64,000 bases of DNA from assembly GCF_006715565.1 (NCBI RefSeq), contig NZ_VFNL01000001.1, forward strand, positions 186,001 through 250,000, written 5' to 3'. Of this stretch, positions 27,447 to 36,212 are shown one piece after another. Position 1 is the first letter of the stretch; each line of letters starts with the position of its first letter. The notes under the pieces were generated by a model. The model was given only the letters and a program-made list of their open reading frames with translations. It made no database searches and was not told the origin of the DNA. This DNA comes from Microbacterium sp. SLBN-154. GTDB lineage: Bacteria; Actinomycetota; Actinomycetes; Actinomycetales; Microbacteriaceae. A program made the translations under genes and the position numbers.

Positions 27447-27875
27447 TCATGCTGGTTGGGTAAGCCCATTCAGGGCCTCGGCGACTCCGTTTGGGTAGAA
27501 GGGTCGGCTCACGCCATCGATCGGCACCCATCGGACGGGACTGCCTTCATCGAGGACTTCGAGTTGCGCATCGAGCGGTATTGCATCGATATCGGTTGAG
27601 TCGACGGCGAATACGTGGGCGATCTCGTGGCCGGGCTCTCCTTCGTATTCGAAGATGTTCTCGACCACCGCGAGAAGCCTGACGCCATCTAGCTTGACGC
27701 CGAGTTCTTCTGCGAACTCTCGGCGCAGAGCGGCCTCGGCAGTCTCGCCGAACTCGATGCCGCCACCGATCGCGCGATGGAATGCCGCGCCCTTCACTCG
27801 GTCAAATCCGTCCAGCAGGAGCACGTGGCCTGAGCGGACGGGGAGCCCTACCGAGATGTTTCTGATCGATGCCAC
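27447..27875 (-). CDS. Nudix hydrolase, possibly shortened at its N-terminus
   Basis: A protein of about 142 residues with a textbook Nudix box, GGIEFGETAEAALRREFAEELGV (Gx5Ex7REUxEExGU), and a C-terminal WVPIDGVSRPFYP. It hydrolyses nucleoside diphosphates linked to another moiety, using Mg2+. GTG 27875 is the most likely start, but a transposase remnant abuts this end. The natural start may have been lost; no good ribosome site is visible. Confidence 0.75.
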   Translation of the reverse strand: MASIRNISVGLPVRSGHVLLLDGFDRVKGAAFHRAIGGGIEFGETAEAALRREFAEELGVKLDGVRLLAVVENIFEYEGEPGHEIAHVFAVDSTDIDAIPLDAQLEVLDEGSPVRWVPIDGVSRPFYPNGVAEALNGLTQPA

Positions 27876-27885
27876 CCGATCGACA

Positions 27886-28190
27886 CTAGAACAGGTGGGA
27901 CCTGCTGCTCGTGATCCAGTGGAGGGTGGCTGCGAGGCAGAGGCCGGCATGGTAGATGCGGGCGGTCTTGTCTGAGCGCATCGCAATGCCGCGCCATTGC
28001 TTGAGTTTGTTGAAGCAGCGTTCCACGACGTTGCGGCCGCGGTAGCGGTCTCGCTGCGCGTCGCCGAAGTCGATCGGCCCGCCACGACGCTTGCGGCGAT
28101 GGGCGATCTGGTCGTCGCGTTCAGGGATCGTCGCCGCGATGCCACGCTCCCGCAGCCAGGCTCTGTTCGTTTTGGATGGGTAGCCTTTGT
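27886..28190 (-). pseudogene. C-terminal remnant of an IS5-family transposase
   Basis: About 100 residues remain, reading RGIAATIPERDDQIAHRR, GDAQRDRYRGRNVVERCFN, KLKQWRGIAMRSDKTAR and AATLHWI. This is the end of the DDE domain, including the catalytic Glu region, of IS5/IS1647-like transposases. The N-terminal two-thirds is missing: upstream the sequence turns into the ribosome site of the next plus-strand gene. The insertion sequence is therefore truncated and inactive. Confidence 0.8.
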
Positions 28191-28207
28191 TGGATCGAGG
28201 AGCGCAC

Positions 28208-28522
28208 ATGGTGAACGACGCGGTTCCGGATCAGGTTCTCATAACGCCAAGATCAGCCGGCACTATGACGGCGATCACGGCACTGTACGTCGGCCTCACT
28301 GCGGCTTCATTGATTGCGGCATCCCTAGCCTTGTTCACGGGCACGCGCGTGGTTGTGACAGTGCTCGCGGTTGCCGGCCAGCTGATTTTCCTTCTACCGT
28401 TCCTTCGCGGTCATCTTCGCGCCAATGCCGTGTGGGCGACAGCGGCTGTATCCATGCTCGTCGGCGGTCTGATCGCCAGCCGCGCGCTGCGCTGGCACAG
28501 GTCCGGCGTCTACATCAGATGA
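28208..28522 (+). CDS. Small membrane protein
   Basis: A 104-residue protein with about three hydrophobic helices (ALYVGLTAASLIAASLALF, VVTVLAVAGQLIFLLPF, WATAAVSMLVGGLIA). GAGGAG (28197-28202) lies five bases before ATG 28208. It converges on the restriction gene, with a 13-bp overlap at the 3' ends. No function recognised. Confidence 0.6.
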   Translation: MVNDAVPDQVLITPRSAGTMTAITALYVGLTAASLIAASLALFTGTRVVVTVLAVAGQLIFLLPFLRGHLRANAVWATAAVSMLVGGLIASRALRWHRSGVYIR

Positions 28523-29352
28523 CGGAGTCGGGCTGCTTCTTCGAGGTCGTCTCGGAATACGTCAAGCGTGGCGAGTGTGTACATCCCGTCGATATCGCGG
28601 TCTACCCAGAGCTGGTGGATGCGTCGTAGGTCCGCGATGCGCGATTTCCAGCCGATTCCGTCGATGACCGCTAGGACGTACTGGGAGGGCTTCCGGATCG
28701 CTGCCATCTCCTGGATCTCACGTACCGCGTCGGTCAGTTTGGAACCGGTGCTGTCAAACCCCTTCGCGGCGACGACGATCTGCGCGTCACCGGTGTCCGG
28801 CACGACAAGGTCGCATGGTGCGGTCTGATTGTTCCGTCCGGTGAAGCGGGTGCGGGTCTGGTAGGGCAGTCCCAGCCCAGCTGCTATGGCTTCTATCTCG
28901 TCTTCGACTTTGCGCCCCGAGGCGCCAGCCCGTGTTGCGGTGACCCGGGTTCCGGCGCGGGCGATCAGTATGTCTCCGAGTCCGTAGTGTCTCGAGCGCT
29001 GAAGGTCTAACTGCCGGATCAGGTCGAAGTCTTCGTCGAGCCACTCGATGAGATCGGTGGGGCGCGTGCGCGCCAGAGTCGTCCAACCGGTTGTGTCGAA
29101 CCTGTCGCGTAGGACGTTCTTGAGGCGCTCCTGACTCAAGCCGACGACGAGGCCGAGCACGGGTACCCGGATGGAGTGTTCGCGGGCCCATTCGGCGAGT
29201 GTGTCAGCATTCAACGGTTCGAGTGCCAGCAGACTGTCCGAAGCGTCTCTGATCTCTTCCGCTTCCGGCGTCGACGCCGTCACATCGATGTGTGCTGTGA
29301 GTCTTCCGAGGGTCGCGATGTATTGGTCGAACGTGGGGATGTCCGCTGCCAT
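28510..29352 (-). CDS. DpnII/MboI-like type II restriction endonuclease
   Basis: A 280-residue protein. The C-terminal half has a PD-(D/E)xK-like core: acidic residue in APCDLVVPDTGD, then IVVAAKGFDSTGSKLTDAVREI with the catalytic Lys, preceded by RTRFTGRNNQ. The layout resembles the DpnII family, which cleaves at GATC. ATG 29352 overlaps the stop of the methyltransferase gene, as in compact restriction-modification operons. Recognition sequence not established. Confidence 0.75.
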   Translation of the reverse strand: MAADIPTFDQYIATLGRLTAHIDVTASTPEAEEIRDASDSLLALEPLNADTLAEWAREHSIRVPVLGLVVGLSQERLKNVLRDRFDTTGWTTLARTRPTDLIEWLDEDFDLIRQLDLQRSRHYGLGDILIARAGTRVTATRAGASGRKVEDEIEAIAAGLGLPYQTRTRFTGRNNQTAPCDLVVPDTGDAQIVVAAKGFDSTGSKLTDAVREIQEMAAIRKPSQYVLAVIDGIGWKSRIADLRRIHQLWVDRDIDGMYTLATLDVFRDDLEEAARLRHLM

Positions 29353-30455
29353 CAGCTTCGGCCAATGAAGAGGTACTCGGACACGTTTCGCCGCGTCGCG
29401 GAAGCGTGAGTACCGAAGTGATAGGTGTGATCGATTGCCTGCACCTCGACGTTTGGTTTGACCTCCCGCAGAAGCTCGGCGATCCGGTCAACTCCGGGGA
29501 GGGCATTCGACGAGTACGACATGACGATCGCGCCGGCTTCCTCAAACTTCCTGAACGTGCGCGCGAGGGCATCCTCGATGCTTCTCTTGTAGGCGAACGG
29601 GGTGAAGCGTTTTTCGATCTTCTTCGTCTTGGTGTGCTCCATGATTTGGACTCCACGCCAGTACCGGCTCAGGCCCTCGAGGAAGTGATACCGCTTCATG
29701 TAGTCCGCGTCATCCCGCGGAGGCGCGTAGGGCGGGTCCAGGTAAACGAGATCAGGAGCTTCAGCTCCCAGGTCGAACACATCACCACACACCGCGGTGC
29801 TCGTCGTTCCCAAATCAAACACTGTCGCGTTGTACTCCGCGACTCGCTCAGCGAAGTGGTCGCGCATAGAGAGGCGCAGATCGCGTCGACCGTCCGAATA
29901 GCGGGTTCCGGTGAAGGTGAACACCCCTCTGGGCTGCTTGCGCGCAGCAGAGAGGACGAGTGCAGCGATTGCGATGTCACGCTGATAACCCGGGAGATCG
30001 TCGATGTGAGACCACGCGGAGTCGAGGAACTCCAGGTCTTCGGCGGTGAAGTAAAGGTCTTGGAACGTGCGGCTGATGAAATCACGGTCGTCGGCAGCCG
30101 GTCCGCAGATCTTGTTCACGACGTCCAGGGGCAGAAGCTCTCGGGAGTTCTCCACGGTGGCGCGAGCAACGGTGGAGCTGAAGTTCATGAAGTCGTTGCT
30201 GGTGACCGCGAAACCCTGCGCTTTGAGGAGGTAAGAAACCACACCCGAGCCCGAGAAAGCATCGACCGCGGTGGTTCCTCCAACCTGCGCAAATACACGT
30301 TCGAGATGTGGGAGAAGCGCGTACTTGCTGCCCATATACCGAAGCCGAGGGAATGACTGCGCACGCGCGAGAACCTCCGAGCTCTTCAGCGTTCGCTTCA
30401 ACGGGCGCGGCGTGGCGGTCTCCGACGTTGCGGGGGCCGGGACACGGGGTGGCAT
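29352..30455 (-). CDS. D12-class N6-adenine DNA methyltransferase
   Basis: A protein of about 367 residues: SAM-binding motif DAFSGSG (residues 65-71) preceded by RYMGSKYALLPHL, and catalytic DPPY (YLDPPYAPP) near residue 235, as in Dam/MboI alpha-class enzymes. It modifies adenine and protects against the overlapping endonuclease. Start ATG 30455 is chosen. ATG 30554 would overlap the upstream gene by four bases and add 33 non-conserved-looking residues. Confidence 0.87.
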   Translation of the reverse strand: MPPRVPAPATSETATPRPLKRTLKSSEVLARAQSFPRLRYMGSKYALLPHLERVFAQVGGTTAVDAFSGSGVVSYLLKAQGFAVTSNDFMNFSSTVARATVENSRELLPLDVVNKICGPAADDRDFISRTFQDLYFTAEDLEFLDSAWSHIDDLPGYQRDIAIAALVLSAARKQPRGVFTFTGTRYSDGRRDLRLSMRDHFAERVAEYNATVFDLGTTSTAVCGDVFDLGAEAPDLVYLDPPYAPPRDDADYMKRYHFLEGLSRYWRGVQIMEHTKTKKIEKRFTPFAYKRSIEDALARTFRKFEEAGAIVMSYSSNALPGVDRIAELLREVKPNVEVQAIDHTYHFGTHASATRRNVSEYLFIGRS

Positions 30456-30550
30456 ACCAGCAGTCTCGCAGGGACCGTCAGCGAACCGTGGATTGACGGC
30501 GATGGCAGTTCTGGGGCTGCAGAGTGCCTCTCTCGTGACATCCATGCGGG

Positions 30551-31000
30551 TCATCGCTCGTAGGTGTCTCTCGTAGGCGGCCGTGGAGCTTCGATCTGGG
30601 GCTGCTGCGCAACCGGCCCGGAGGCAGCGGCGTCCGTTGAGAACGACGCGCTGAGAATCGACCGGACGCGCTGCTCGGGCCGAGACCCCGCGGCAGGGCA
30701 GTTCTCCGCGCTGGCTACGCGGGCGATCCAGGAGGCGACGGCAGCGGAATCGGCGTCGAGGCCGTAGTCGGAGATGAAGGTCTTCTCGCCTCCTTCGATG
30801 TCGATCCACCAGCAGGGGTTGTCGGGGTCGATGCCGGCGGTGTCGTGGGGGTCGTCCACTCCCCCGCGCTGTCCGAGGTCAATCTGAAGCGCGAACGTGC
30901 CGCCCATGTCGGCGTCGAGCTCCACCGGGAACGGCAAGAGCGCCGCGACCTGCTCGACGTGCGCGTTGATGGTGGAAGTGGGCGTGTCGGATTCAGTCAC
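30551..31000 (-). CDS. Hypothetical acidic protein of the element
   Basis: A 149-residue acidic soluble protein containing DPDNPCWWIDIEGGEKTFISDYGLDADSAAVASWIARV and a Pro/Ala-rich C-terminal tail. I recognise no function. It lies upstream of the methyltransferase and downstream of two other small unknown genes on the same strand, apparently one transcription unit. Confidence 0.6.
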   Translation of the reverse strand: MTESDTPTSTINAHVEQVAALLPFPVELDADMGGTFALQIDLGQRGGVDDPHDTAGIDPDNPCWWIDIEGGEKTFISDYGLDADSAAVASWIARVASAENCPAAGSRPEQRVRSILSASFSTDAAASGPVAQQPQIEAPRPPTRDTYER

Positions 31001-31016
31001 GGGAGTGCTCCTCTTT

Positions 31017-31475
31017 TCAGAACAGGGTGGTCAGGGGTGCGTAGGACGGGCCGGGGATGGGTTCGTCGGTGACGGGGTGGATGCACGGTTCGCCCTGCTT
31101 CCCTCGCGGGTATCGGTTGCGGACGTCGCGGTCGGTGTCGGCTGCGCACCAGGTGATGTCGGCGTTGTGGGCAGCGCCGAGATGGATGACGGCTTCTTCG
31201 TAAGATTCGGCCCAAACGCCGATGATCCGGCCATTGGTGTTCTGAGCGGTCCACCATGCACGGCCGGGACCGGACGGGCCGTGACGGTCGTAGGTGGGGA
31301 TGCCGAGCGCGGTGAGTTCAGCGTCGATAGCGGCCCATTCGCGGCGCACGCTGTCGTCCGTGGCGTGGTCCCCGTGGTTCGCGGCGGCGCTGACGCGCTC
31401 GGCGGCGTCCCAGAGAGCGACGAGGCTGGCGCGCGGAGCGAGCCGCACGGTGGTGGTGGGGTGCGGCTCGCTCAC
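31017..31475 (-). CDS. Hypothetical protein of the element
   Basis: A 152-residue soluble protein with aromatic clusters (GRAWWTAQNTNGRIIGVWAESYEEAVIHLG) and a C-terminal GEPCIHPVTDEPIPG. No known domain is apparent. It is three bases downstream of the 68-residue gene and 16 bases upstream of the next, suggesting an operon of accessory genes. Confidence 0.6.
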   Translation of the reverse strand: MSEPHPTTTVRLAPRASLVALWDAAERVSAAANHGDHATDDSVRREWAAIDAELTALGIPTYDRHGPSGPGRAWWTAQNTNGRIIGVWAESYEEAVIHLGAAHNADITWCAADTDRDVRNRYPRGKQGEPCIHPVTDEPIPGPSYAPLTTLF

Positions 31476-31478
31476 GGG

Positions 31479-31685
31479 TCAGTCCTCGATGGTCTTCTGC
31501 AGGGTGTCGACGACGGTGATCGTCTCGGGGGTGGTGATGGTGAACGTATGGGTCAGGGTGTAGCCCTCCCGCCCGTGCTGGTTCAGGTCGTCCTCGCGGC
31601 GGACGATGAGCCGCCCAGTGTCTGACTGCCCGTCCTCTCTCACGCTCACGATCGTTCGAACTGTGCTGAAGATGCTTCGTGTCAT
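31479..31685 (-). CDS. Small hypothetical protein (68 residues)
   Basis: A short basic/acidic mixed protein beginning MTRSIFSTVRTIV, with GEGAAGAAGA-like purine-rich sequence before the start. It probably heads the minus-strand accessory operon. No function recognised. Confidence 0.5.
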   Translation of the reverse strand: MTRSIFSTVRTIVSVREDGQSDTGRLIVRREDDLNQHGREGYTLTHTFTITTPETITVVDTLQKTIED

Positions 31686-31751
31686 CTCTTCTTCTCCTCA
31701 CCGTTTTCCCGGCGTCGGGCCGGACACGTAGTGCCGGTGCGGGCGGAGGCG

Positions 31752-31857
31752 GCGTAGTGCCTGAAGGGAGCGGTTGCTAAGCGGAGCCTGGAGCGCAGCG
31801 GAGGGTGGAGTCTGCAAAGAGCGACCGGAGGGAACGGAGGCGGTGGAGCTCGCATAG
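31752..31857. repeat. Intergenic repeat element, copy A
   Basis: This ~105-bp non-coding segment is closely similar to 45015-45118. Shared blocks include GTAGTGCC/GCAGTGCC, CGGTTGCTAA(G/A)CGGAGCC, GCGCAGCG, GGAGTCTGCAAAGAG and GGGAACGGAG, in the same order and orientation. It lies between divergent genes, in the 333-bp gap 31686-32018. It may be a structured RNA, a regulatory element or a repeated DNA site. Confidence 0.7.
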
Positions 31858-32018
31858 GCTCGGAGTTTCCGGCTCGACCCTGGGAACCAAAGACAGCGCC
31901 GCGTAGCGGCTCGTCCAGCCGGCCGTGGGCCGGCTGCCTTCCACAGTTCGCGCGGGAGGCGCTTCGGAGTCACTGTGACTTGGTAGACAGTGGGTCTGTG
32001 CGGTGGGAGGTTGGGCTC

Positions 32019-32261
32019 ATGAGCAAGCGGGCGCGGATCGCGAGGACCGCGGCGATATCGAACGGCATGGTCTGGTTCGGTCTGGCCCTTTTTGTCGGAG
32101 CGTTCGCGGTGCAGCTGGCACCGGCTGCCCTGGCGGGCGCGTGGGCGGGCGTCGGCGGATGGATCTGTCTGGTTCTCGCCACCATCGGGCTGATCGTGAT
32201 GGGGCTGGTGGAGCAGCGCACGATGCGCGCCGCACGGGTCAAGTACGGTCACCATCCCTGA
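32019..32261 (+). CDS. Small two-span membrane protein
   Basis: An 80-residue protein with two hydrophobic helices (MVWFGLALFVGAFAVQLAP and GWICLVLATIGLIVMGLV) and a basic C-terminus. ATG 32019 has GGGAGG eight bases upstream; a TTG at 31980 is a less likely start. A zinc-ribbon gene begins six bases after its stop. Function unknown. Confidence 0.6.
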   Translation: MSKRARIARTAAISNGMVWFGLALFVGAFAVQLAPAALAGAWAGVGGWICLVLATIGLIVMGLVEQRTMRAARVKYGHHP

Positions 32262-32267
32262 GCGCCG

Positions 32268-32429
32268 ATGGACGAGTTCGAACACGCACCCCAGCCGGCC
32301 TGCCCTGACTGTGGGACGGCGCTGCATGACGTTGCGGGCGGGTTTGTCTGCCGCTCGTGCGATCTGGCGTACCTGCCTCACGTGAGCTTGCTCACCGCCG
32401 CACGCAGCGATCGCTCGTCGGCGACCTGA
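32268..32429 (+). CDS. Small zinc-ribbon protein (53 residues), paralogue 1
   Basis: The frame ATG 32268 to TGA 32429 encodes 53 residues with two knuckles, CPDCGTALH and FVCRSCDLAY. The four-cysteine zinc ribbon and spacing match a second small gene at 35756-35920. It follows the two-span membrane gene closely. Zinc binding is inferred; partners and role are unknown. Confidence 0.6.
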   Translation: MDEFEHAPQPACPDCGTALHDVAGGFVCRSCDLAYLPHVSLLTAARSDRSSAT

Positions 32430-32483
32430 CGTATCCTCGATTCGACTTTCTTCTCTCGGCCGGAGGAAGGAACCCGGTCTGGG

Positions 32484-32804
32484 GTGACGAAGAACCGTCG
32501 CTATGAGGCGCACTACGACGCGCTCAACGATGAGCGCATCCAGCAGAGCACGACACGTCGGCGGGCCTGCACACTCGGGAGCAACGCGTACGGCCCGCAA
32601 CCGATCCAGTGGGCACCGCGCGGACGGCTCCCCGAAGTATGGGCGTGGATTTCGTGGGCAGATGAACCCGCCTCCCGCATCCCGGCCCAAGCTGCAGGAT
32701 GGAACGACCGCGTCGTCATCGTGGAATGGGAAGCTGCCGGCGGTCGGCGAAGCGTCGTTGTGTGGCGCAACGCCGTCAGCCGCCGCTCTCCGGAGCGGAA
32801 GTAG
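32484..32804 (+). CDS. Hypothetical protein of the element (106 residues)
   Basis: A basic, tryptophan-containing soluble protein (PEVWAWISWADEPASRIPAQAAGWNDRVVIVEWEA). GTG 32484 is preceded by GGAGGAAGGA. It converges on the relaxase gene, ending 22 bases from its stop. I do not recognise a function; it is likely element-specific. Confidence 0.6.
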   Translation: MTKNRRYEAHYDALNDERIQQSTTRRRACTLGSNAYGPQPIQWAPRGRLPEVWAWISWADEPASRIPAQAAGWNDRVVIVEWEAAGGRRSVVVWRNAVSRRSPERK

Positions 32805-32825
32805 GAGCGATTGCGTGGTTCTGGG

Positions 32826-35579
32826 TCACGACAGCCCGGACGCGAGCCCGCTTCGCAACGTCGTCCTTCCGCCGAGGACGTCGGGGGCTTCTGCGCCAAA
32901 GAATCGCGCCGCCCGCCGCAACTCTGTCATCGCCAACGCGCGGGAGTCTTCGATCGACACCTCAATCGGGCTTCGCGTCATGCTCTCCGCGATGGCCGCG
33001 ACGGCGGCATCCCTAGTCCGGGCAATCGCGATCGCCTCATTGTGAGCGCGACCCCGGGTCATTCCGACATACAGCCCCGACGCATCCACGCCCGGACCGA
33101 CGATCGACGCATCGGTCGTCTCGCCCTGAATCCCATGGACGGTGGACGCGTAGGCCAGGTGTACGTGCGACGCAGCGTAGTCAGTGGAGATGCGACGGAT
33201 GTCAGCGCTGTCGGTGAGGCTGACGAGGTCGATGCTGCCGGGACGGATGCGACGGATCGTCCAGACCGCGCGATTCTCTACGTCCGTGGCCCTGTCGTTG
33301 CGGCGTGTCTGCACGACGTCGCCTTCGAGCAGTCGTTGCTCGCCGCGTCCGACGGCCACCCGGTTGAGACTCAGCTGGCCTAGGTCCAGCCGCCGCTGCT
33401 GGATCGCGTCGTTGACGGCGTTTGCTTCCTCGTTCGTTGCAGTGACGAGCGCCACTCGCTTGTGCTGACCAGCCCAGCGGAAGTATCCCTCGGTCATCAA
33501 GTTATGGGCACCGCTCTGGTCATCGACCCGGTGTATGAGTCCTCGATCGTCCAATTCGGCGGCGACGGCGAGCGCAGCATCCATCGATCCCGGTTCTCGG
33601 AGCCGAAGTGTCAGCGCCGCGTAATCCTGATCGCGGAAGCGATGAACCGCGCTGAGTTCGACGACAGAACCGCTTCGGCGAGCCATGGTCGCCATGGCAC
33701 CCGAGTGGCCCACGGGCATGGCCTGGAGATGGTCACCCACCATCGCAAGACCGGCGCCAGTCTCGTGAGCGAGCGCGGCGAGGGCGTTGGCCGTATGGAG
33801 GTCGAGCATGCCGGCTTCGTCGATGACGATGCGGTCGCCCTGGTTGATTTGGTAGCGGGTCGATCCCAGGTAGGGAGCGCCCGTGGTGGGGTCGATTTTG
33901 CCGGGGATGAGGCGTGTCCAGGCTTCCGCTCCAGCGACGTCGCGCCCCCAGCGCCATCCATGGTCGGCAAGCAGCGCGTGTACCGACGAGGCGGGTGCAC
34001 CGACCTCGCGTCCGGCGACCGAAGCCGCCTTCCGAGTCGGCGCCACAACGATGAGCCCACGACGCTGGAGGATAAGTGCGGCGTGTGCGACACGGAGCAT
34101 CGTCGTCTTCCCTGTGCCAGCCGGTCCAGTGATGGTCACGAGCCGGTCAGTGCCGGCGATGGCACCAGCGGCCTTTGCCTGGCCGGACTGGAGGACGACG
34201 CCTGGCGGTAGTTCTGACTCGGAAACCAGTCGCATCGCCTCGGGTGACAGCGCGGCTCCAACGATGTTGAGCGAGTCGAACCGGCGGGCAAGCTCGACCT
34301 TGAGCGCAGCGGTGAGCGCCGCCATGTACCCCTTGACGTGTTGAGGCCGGTCTACCGCGTCGTCGAGCAGGTCGACCGTGTGAGCGAGCGAACGCGATAC
34401 GACAGCGTCGATCGTCGCCTGAAGCGCGTGACGGTGGGCGACGACCCCGGATGCCGCGACCGCACGCGTCGCTCCCGCGCGGAGATCGAACAAGCTAACG
34501 CGCCCGCCATAGCCCGCCGACCGGTCATCGGCGTCCACGATCGCTCGCGCGGCTAACAGATCGAGATCGATGCTCTCGACGTCGACAGCCCGCACCGCGA
34601 CGGACGCGCGGTCCGCCAGCAGCCAGGGGTCGATCGCGGCCAACTCATCGCGGACCGTCTGCTCCCAGGCATCCTCCTTCAGGCCCTTCGGCTTGCTGGG
34701 CCGCCCCCTCGCCCACGCCTGACGATCGATCTGCTGCAGGATGTCGCGGCTGGGCTCTTGTCCCGAGTGCTCGTCGCGCCACTCGGCGAGAAGTGCCGCG
34801 CGGTTCGCTTCGATCTGATTCGACCGTCGTGACAGGGCCGGCACGGCGTGTGCGACCTGCACGACTTCCCCGTCGGCGCCGAGCGTGTAGCCGTGTCGCG
34901 CGAGGGCGGATATCCACTCGGGATCCGTGCGGGCCGCGACATCACCCTCAGCGTTGATGAGCGTGTGCAACCGCATCGCCACGCGAGAGTCAACGTTCGA
35001 CCACTTCCCGTCCTCGCCGAGCACCTTGACGCTGAGCCAGAGGTGCCGGTGCACGTGCGGATCGAGTGCCCGTGACCGCCGATGCTGGAGCTCCACAACC
35101 TCGATCTGATGGAGTGGCTGTCGGATGCTGCCGCCCGCCCCTCGACGAGCGTTTAGCTCACGCTGCCACGTGGTGATGATGCGATGCCGCAAGCGGTCCT
35201 GCAGGGCTTCGAACTCGGCTGCCAGCTTTGGATGCAGCAGCGCGACCAGGCTGTACGACTTCGGGGCGTTGATCGTGCCGTCGAGCACGAGATCGGCTTC
35301 GGGTGACAGGAGCTCGCGGCCGCGGCGCTCGCCGGTGAGCGGGTCGCGCCCGTCGACCCAGTCGGCAAGCTGAGGACGATTCAGCTGGTCGGCGGCGACA
35401 CTCCCGCCAGCAACAGTGAATCGGGTGACCACTGCCTTACCGCCGTACTCCGTCAACGCGTCGACGCCCCGCGCCAGCCGTGTTGAGGCGTCACATCCTC
35501 CTGTCAGCGCGTAGGCGATCGCGGAGCGGATGCCGTGAGACTCGACGCCCCGCTTCCATCTCTCGAGCCCGCCACGCAT
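32826..35579 (-). CDS. MobF-family conjugative relaxase-helicase
   Basis: A 917-residue bifunctional protein. The N-terminal TrwC-like relaxase domain carries the metal-binding three-His motif His175, His177, His179 (DPHVHRHLW). The C-terminal helicase domain has Walker A GPAGTGKTT (485-493), Walker B VIDEAG (584-589) and the later STVHGIQGET and GLYVGMTRGR motifs of superfamily 1 (RecD/TraI type). It nicks oriT, stays covalently on the 5' end and unwinds the transferred strand. It is on the opposite strand from the channel genes; oriT most likely lies in the gap before its start (35580-35755). Confidence 0.92.
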   Translation of the reverse strand: MRGGLERWKRGVESHGIRSAIAYALTGGCDASTRLARGVDALTEYGGKAVVTRFTVAGGSVAADQLNRPQLADWVDGRDPLTGERRGRELLSPEADLVLDGTINAPKSYSLVALLHPKLAAEFEALQDRLRHRIITTWQRELNARRGAGGSIRQPLHQIEVVELQHRRSRALDPHVHRHLWLSVKVLGEDGKWSNVDSRVAMRLHTLINAEGDVAARTDPEWISALARHGYTLGADGEVVQVAHAVPALSRRSNQIEANRAALLAEWRDEHSGQEPSRDILQQIDRQAWARGRPSKPKGLKEDAWEQTVRDELAAIDPWLLADRASVAVRAVDVESIDLDLLAARAIVDADDRSAGYGGRVSLFDLRAGATRAVAASGVVAHRHALQATIDAVVSRSLAHTVDLLDDAVDRPQHVKGYMAALTAALKVELARRFDSLNIVGAALSPEAMRLVSESELPPGVVLQSGQAKAAGAIAGTDRLVTITGPAGTGKTTMLRVAHAALILQRRGLIVVAPTRKAASVAGREVGAPASSVHALLADHGWRWGRDVAGAEAWTRLIPGKIDPTTGAPYLGSTRYQINQGDRIVIDEAGMLDLHTANALAALAHETGAGLAMVGDHLQAMPVGHSGAMATMARRSGSVVELSAVHRFRDQDYAALTLRLREPGSMDAALAVAAELDDRGLIHRVDDQSGAHNLMTEGYFRWAGQHKRVALVTATNEEANAVNDAIQQRRLDLGQLSLNRVAVGRGEQRLLEGDVVQTRRNDRATDVENRAVWTIRRIRPGSIDLVSLTDSADIRRISTDYAASHVHLAYASTVHGIQGETTDASIVGPGVDASGLYVGMTRGRAHNEAIAIARTRDAAVAAIAESMTRSPIEVSIEDSRALAMTELRRAARFFGAEAPDVLGGRTTLRSGLASGLS

Positions 35580-35755
35580 AATCCGAGGTTACCTATTTTT
35601 GCGATACTGCAACACTGATTCACGTAAAGTGCCTGCGTGCATCGTTGTTCTGGTTGGTCAATGGGGCGGCACTGGCCGGGGCGGTGTTTCGGACCTCGGG
35701 TTGCCGTCGGGCGCATGAGCGTCGATGTCCGACCGGCTGTTAGGGTTTCGATCTC

Positions 35756-35920
35756 ATGGTCGACGACCCGATTGCAGACGGGGTGGCCCCGCACTGCCCC
35801 GAGTGCGGGGCCGTGCTGCGGGATGCGGGCACTGCCTACGCGTGCCACACCTGCCGCATCGTCGTGGTGAGCAACATCCCGGTGTTTCCTCCCCTCAGTC
35901 GCCCGCCAGCGGCGGGGTAA
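35756..35920 (+). CDS. Small zinc-ribbon protein (54 residues), paralogue 2
   Basis: ATG 35756 to TAA 35920 encodes 54 residues with HCPECGAVLR and YACHTCRIVV, the same double CxxC plan as the gene at 32268. The two copies flank the relaxase gene. The relaxase is read in the opposite direction. The upstream GTTAGGG is only a weak ribosome site. Function unknown. Confidence 0.55.
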   Translation: MVDDPIADGVAPHCPECGAVLRDAGTAYACHTCRIVVVSNIPVFPPLSRPPAAG

Positions 35921-36212
35921 TCTAGCCGACCGAAGTCTCCTGGGAAGGGAGAAAGGCGGCAAGAGGTTTCAACGCCCGCATGCCGCACCCTGATCGGTCA
36001 ATGCTCCGTTCGGGTCATACGTTTATGGCCGGGGACTGCCTACGGGATTAGCGCGCCCGCCACGGGACCGTGCGGTGAGCGACCGGCTTGCGCCCAGGTG
36101 TAATGGCTGCGTTCGCGAGAACGGTCTCGGTGATTCCACTCTGTCGCGCCGTGACCAATGAACGAATGAACCCTGCGTGTTTGGGATGACAGCCGTTTCG
36201 GTCGAAGTAACG

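Noticed and set aside
31698..32690. Long minus-strand open frame of 330 codons
   Set aside because: It crosses the repeat element and lies antisense to three better-supported plus-strand genes. Its composition is Arg/Pro/Ser-rich, typical of a shadow frame in GC-rich DNA.
34428..34445. Partial match to the tRNA-Ser 3' end (CGTGACGGTGGG)
   Set aside because: It is only about 12 bases long and inside the relaxase coding sequence, so a chance match and not an attachment site.
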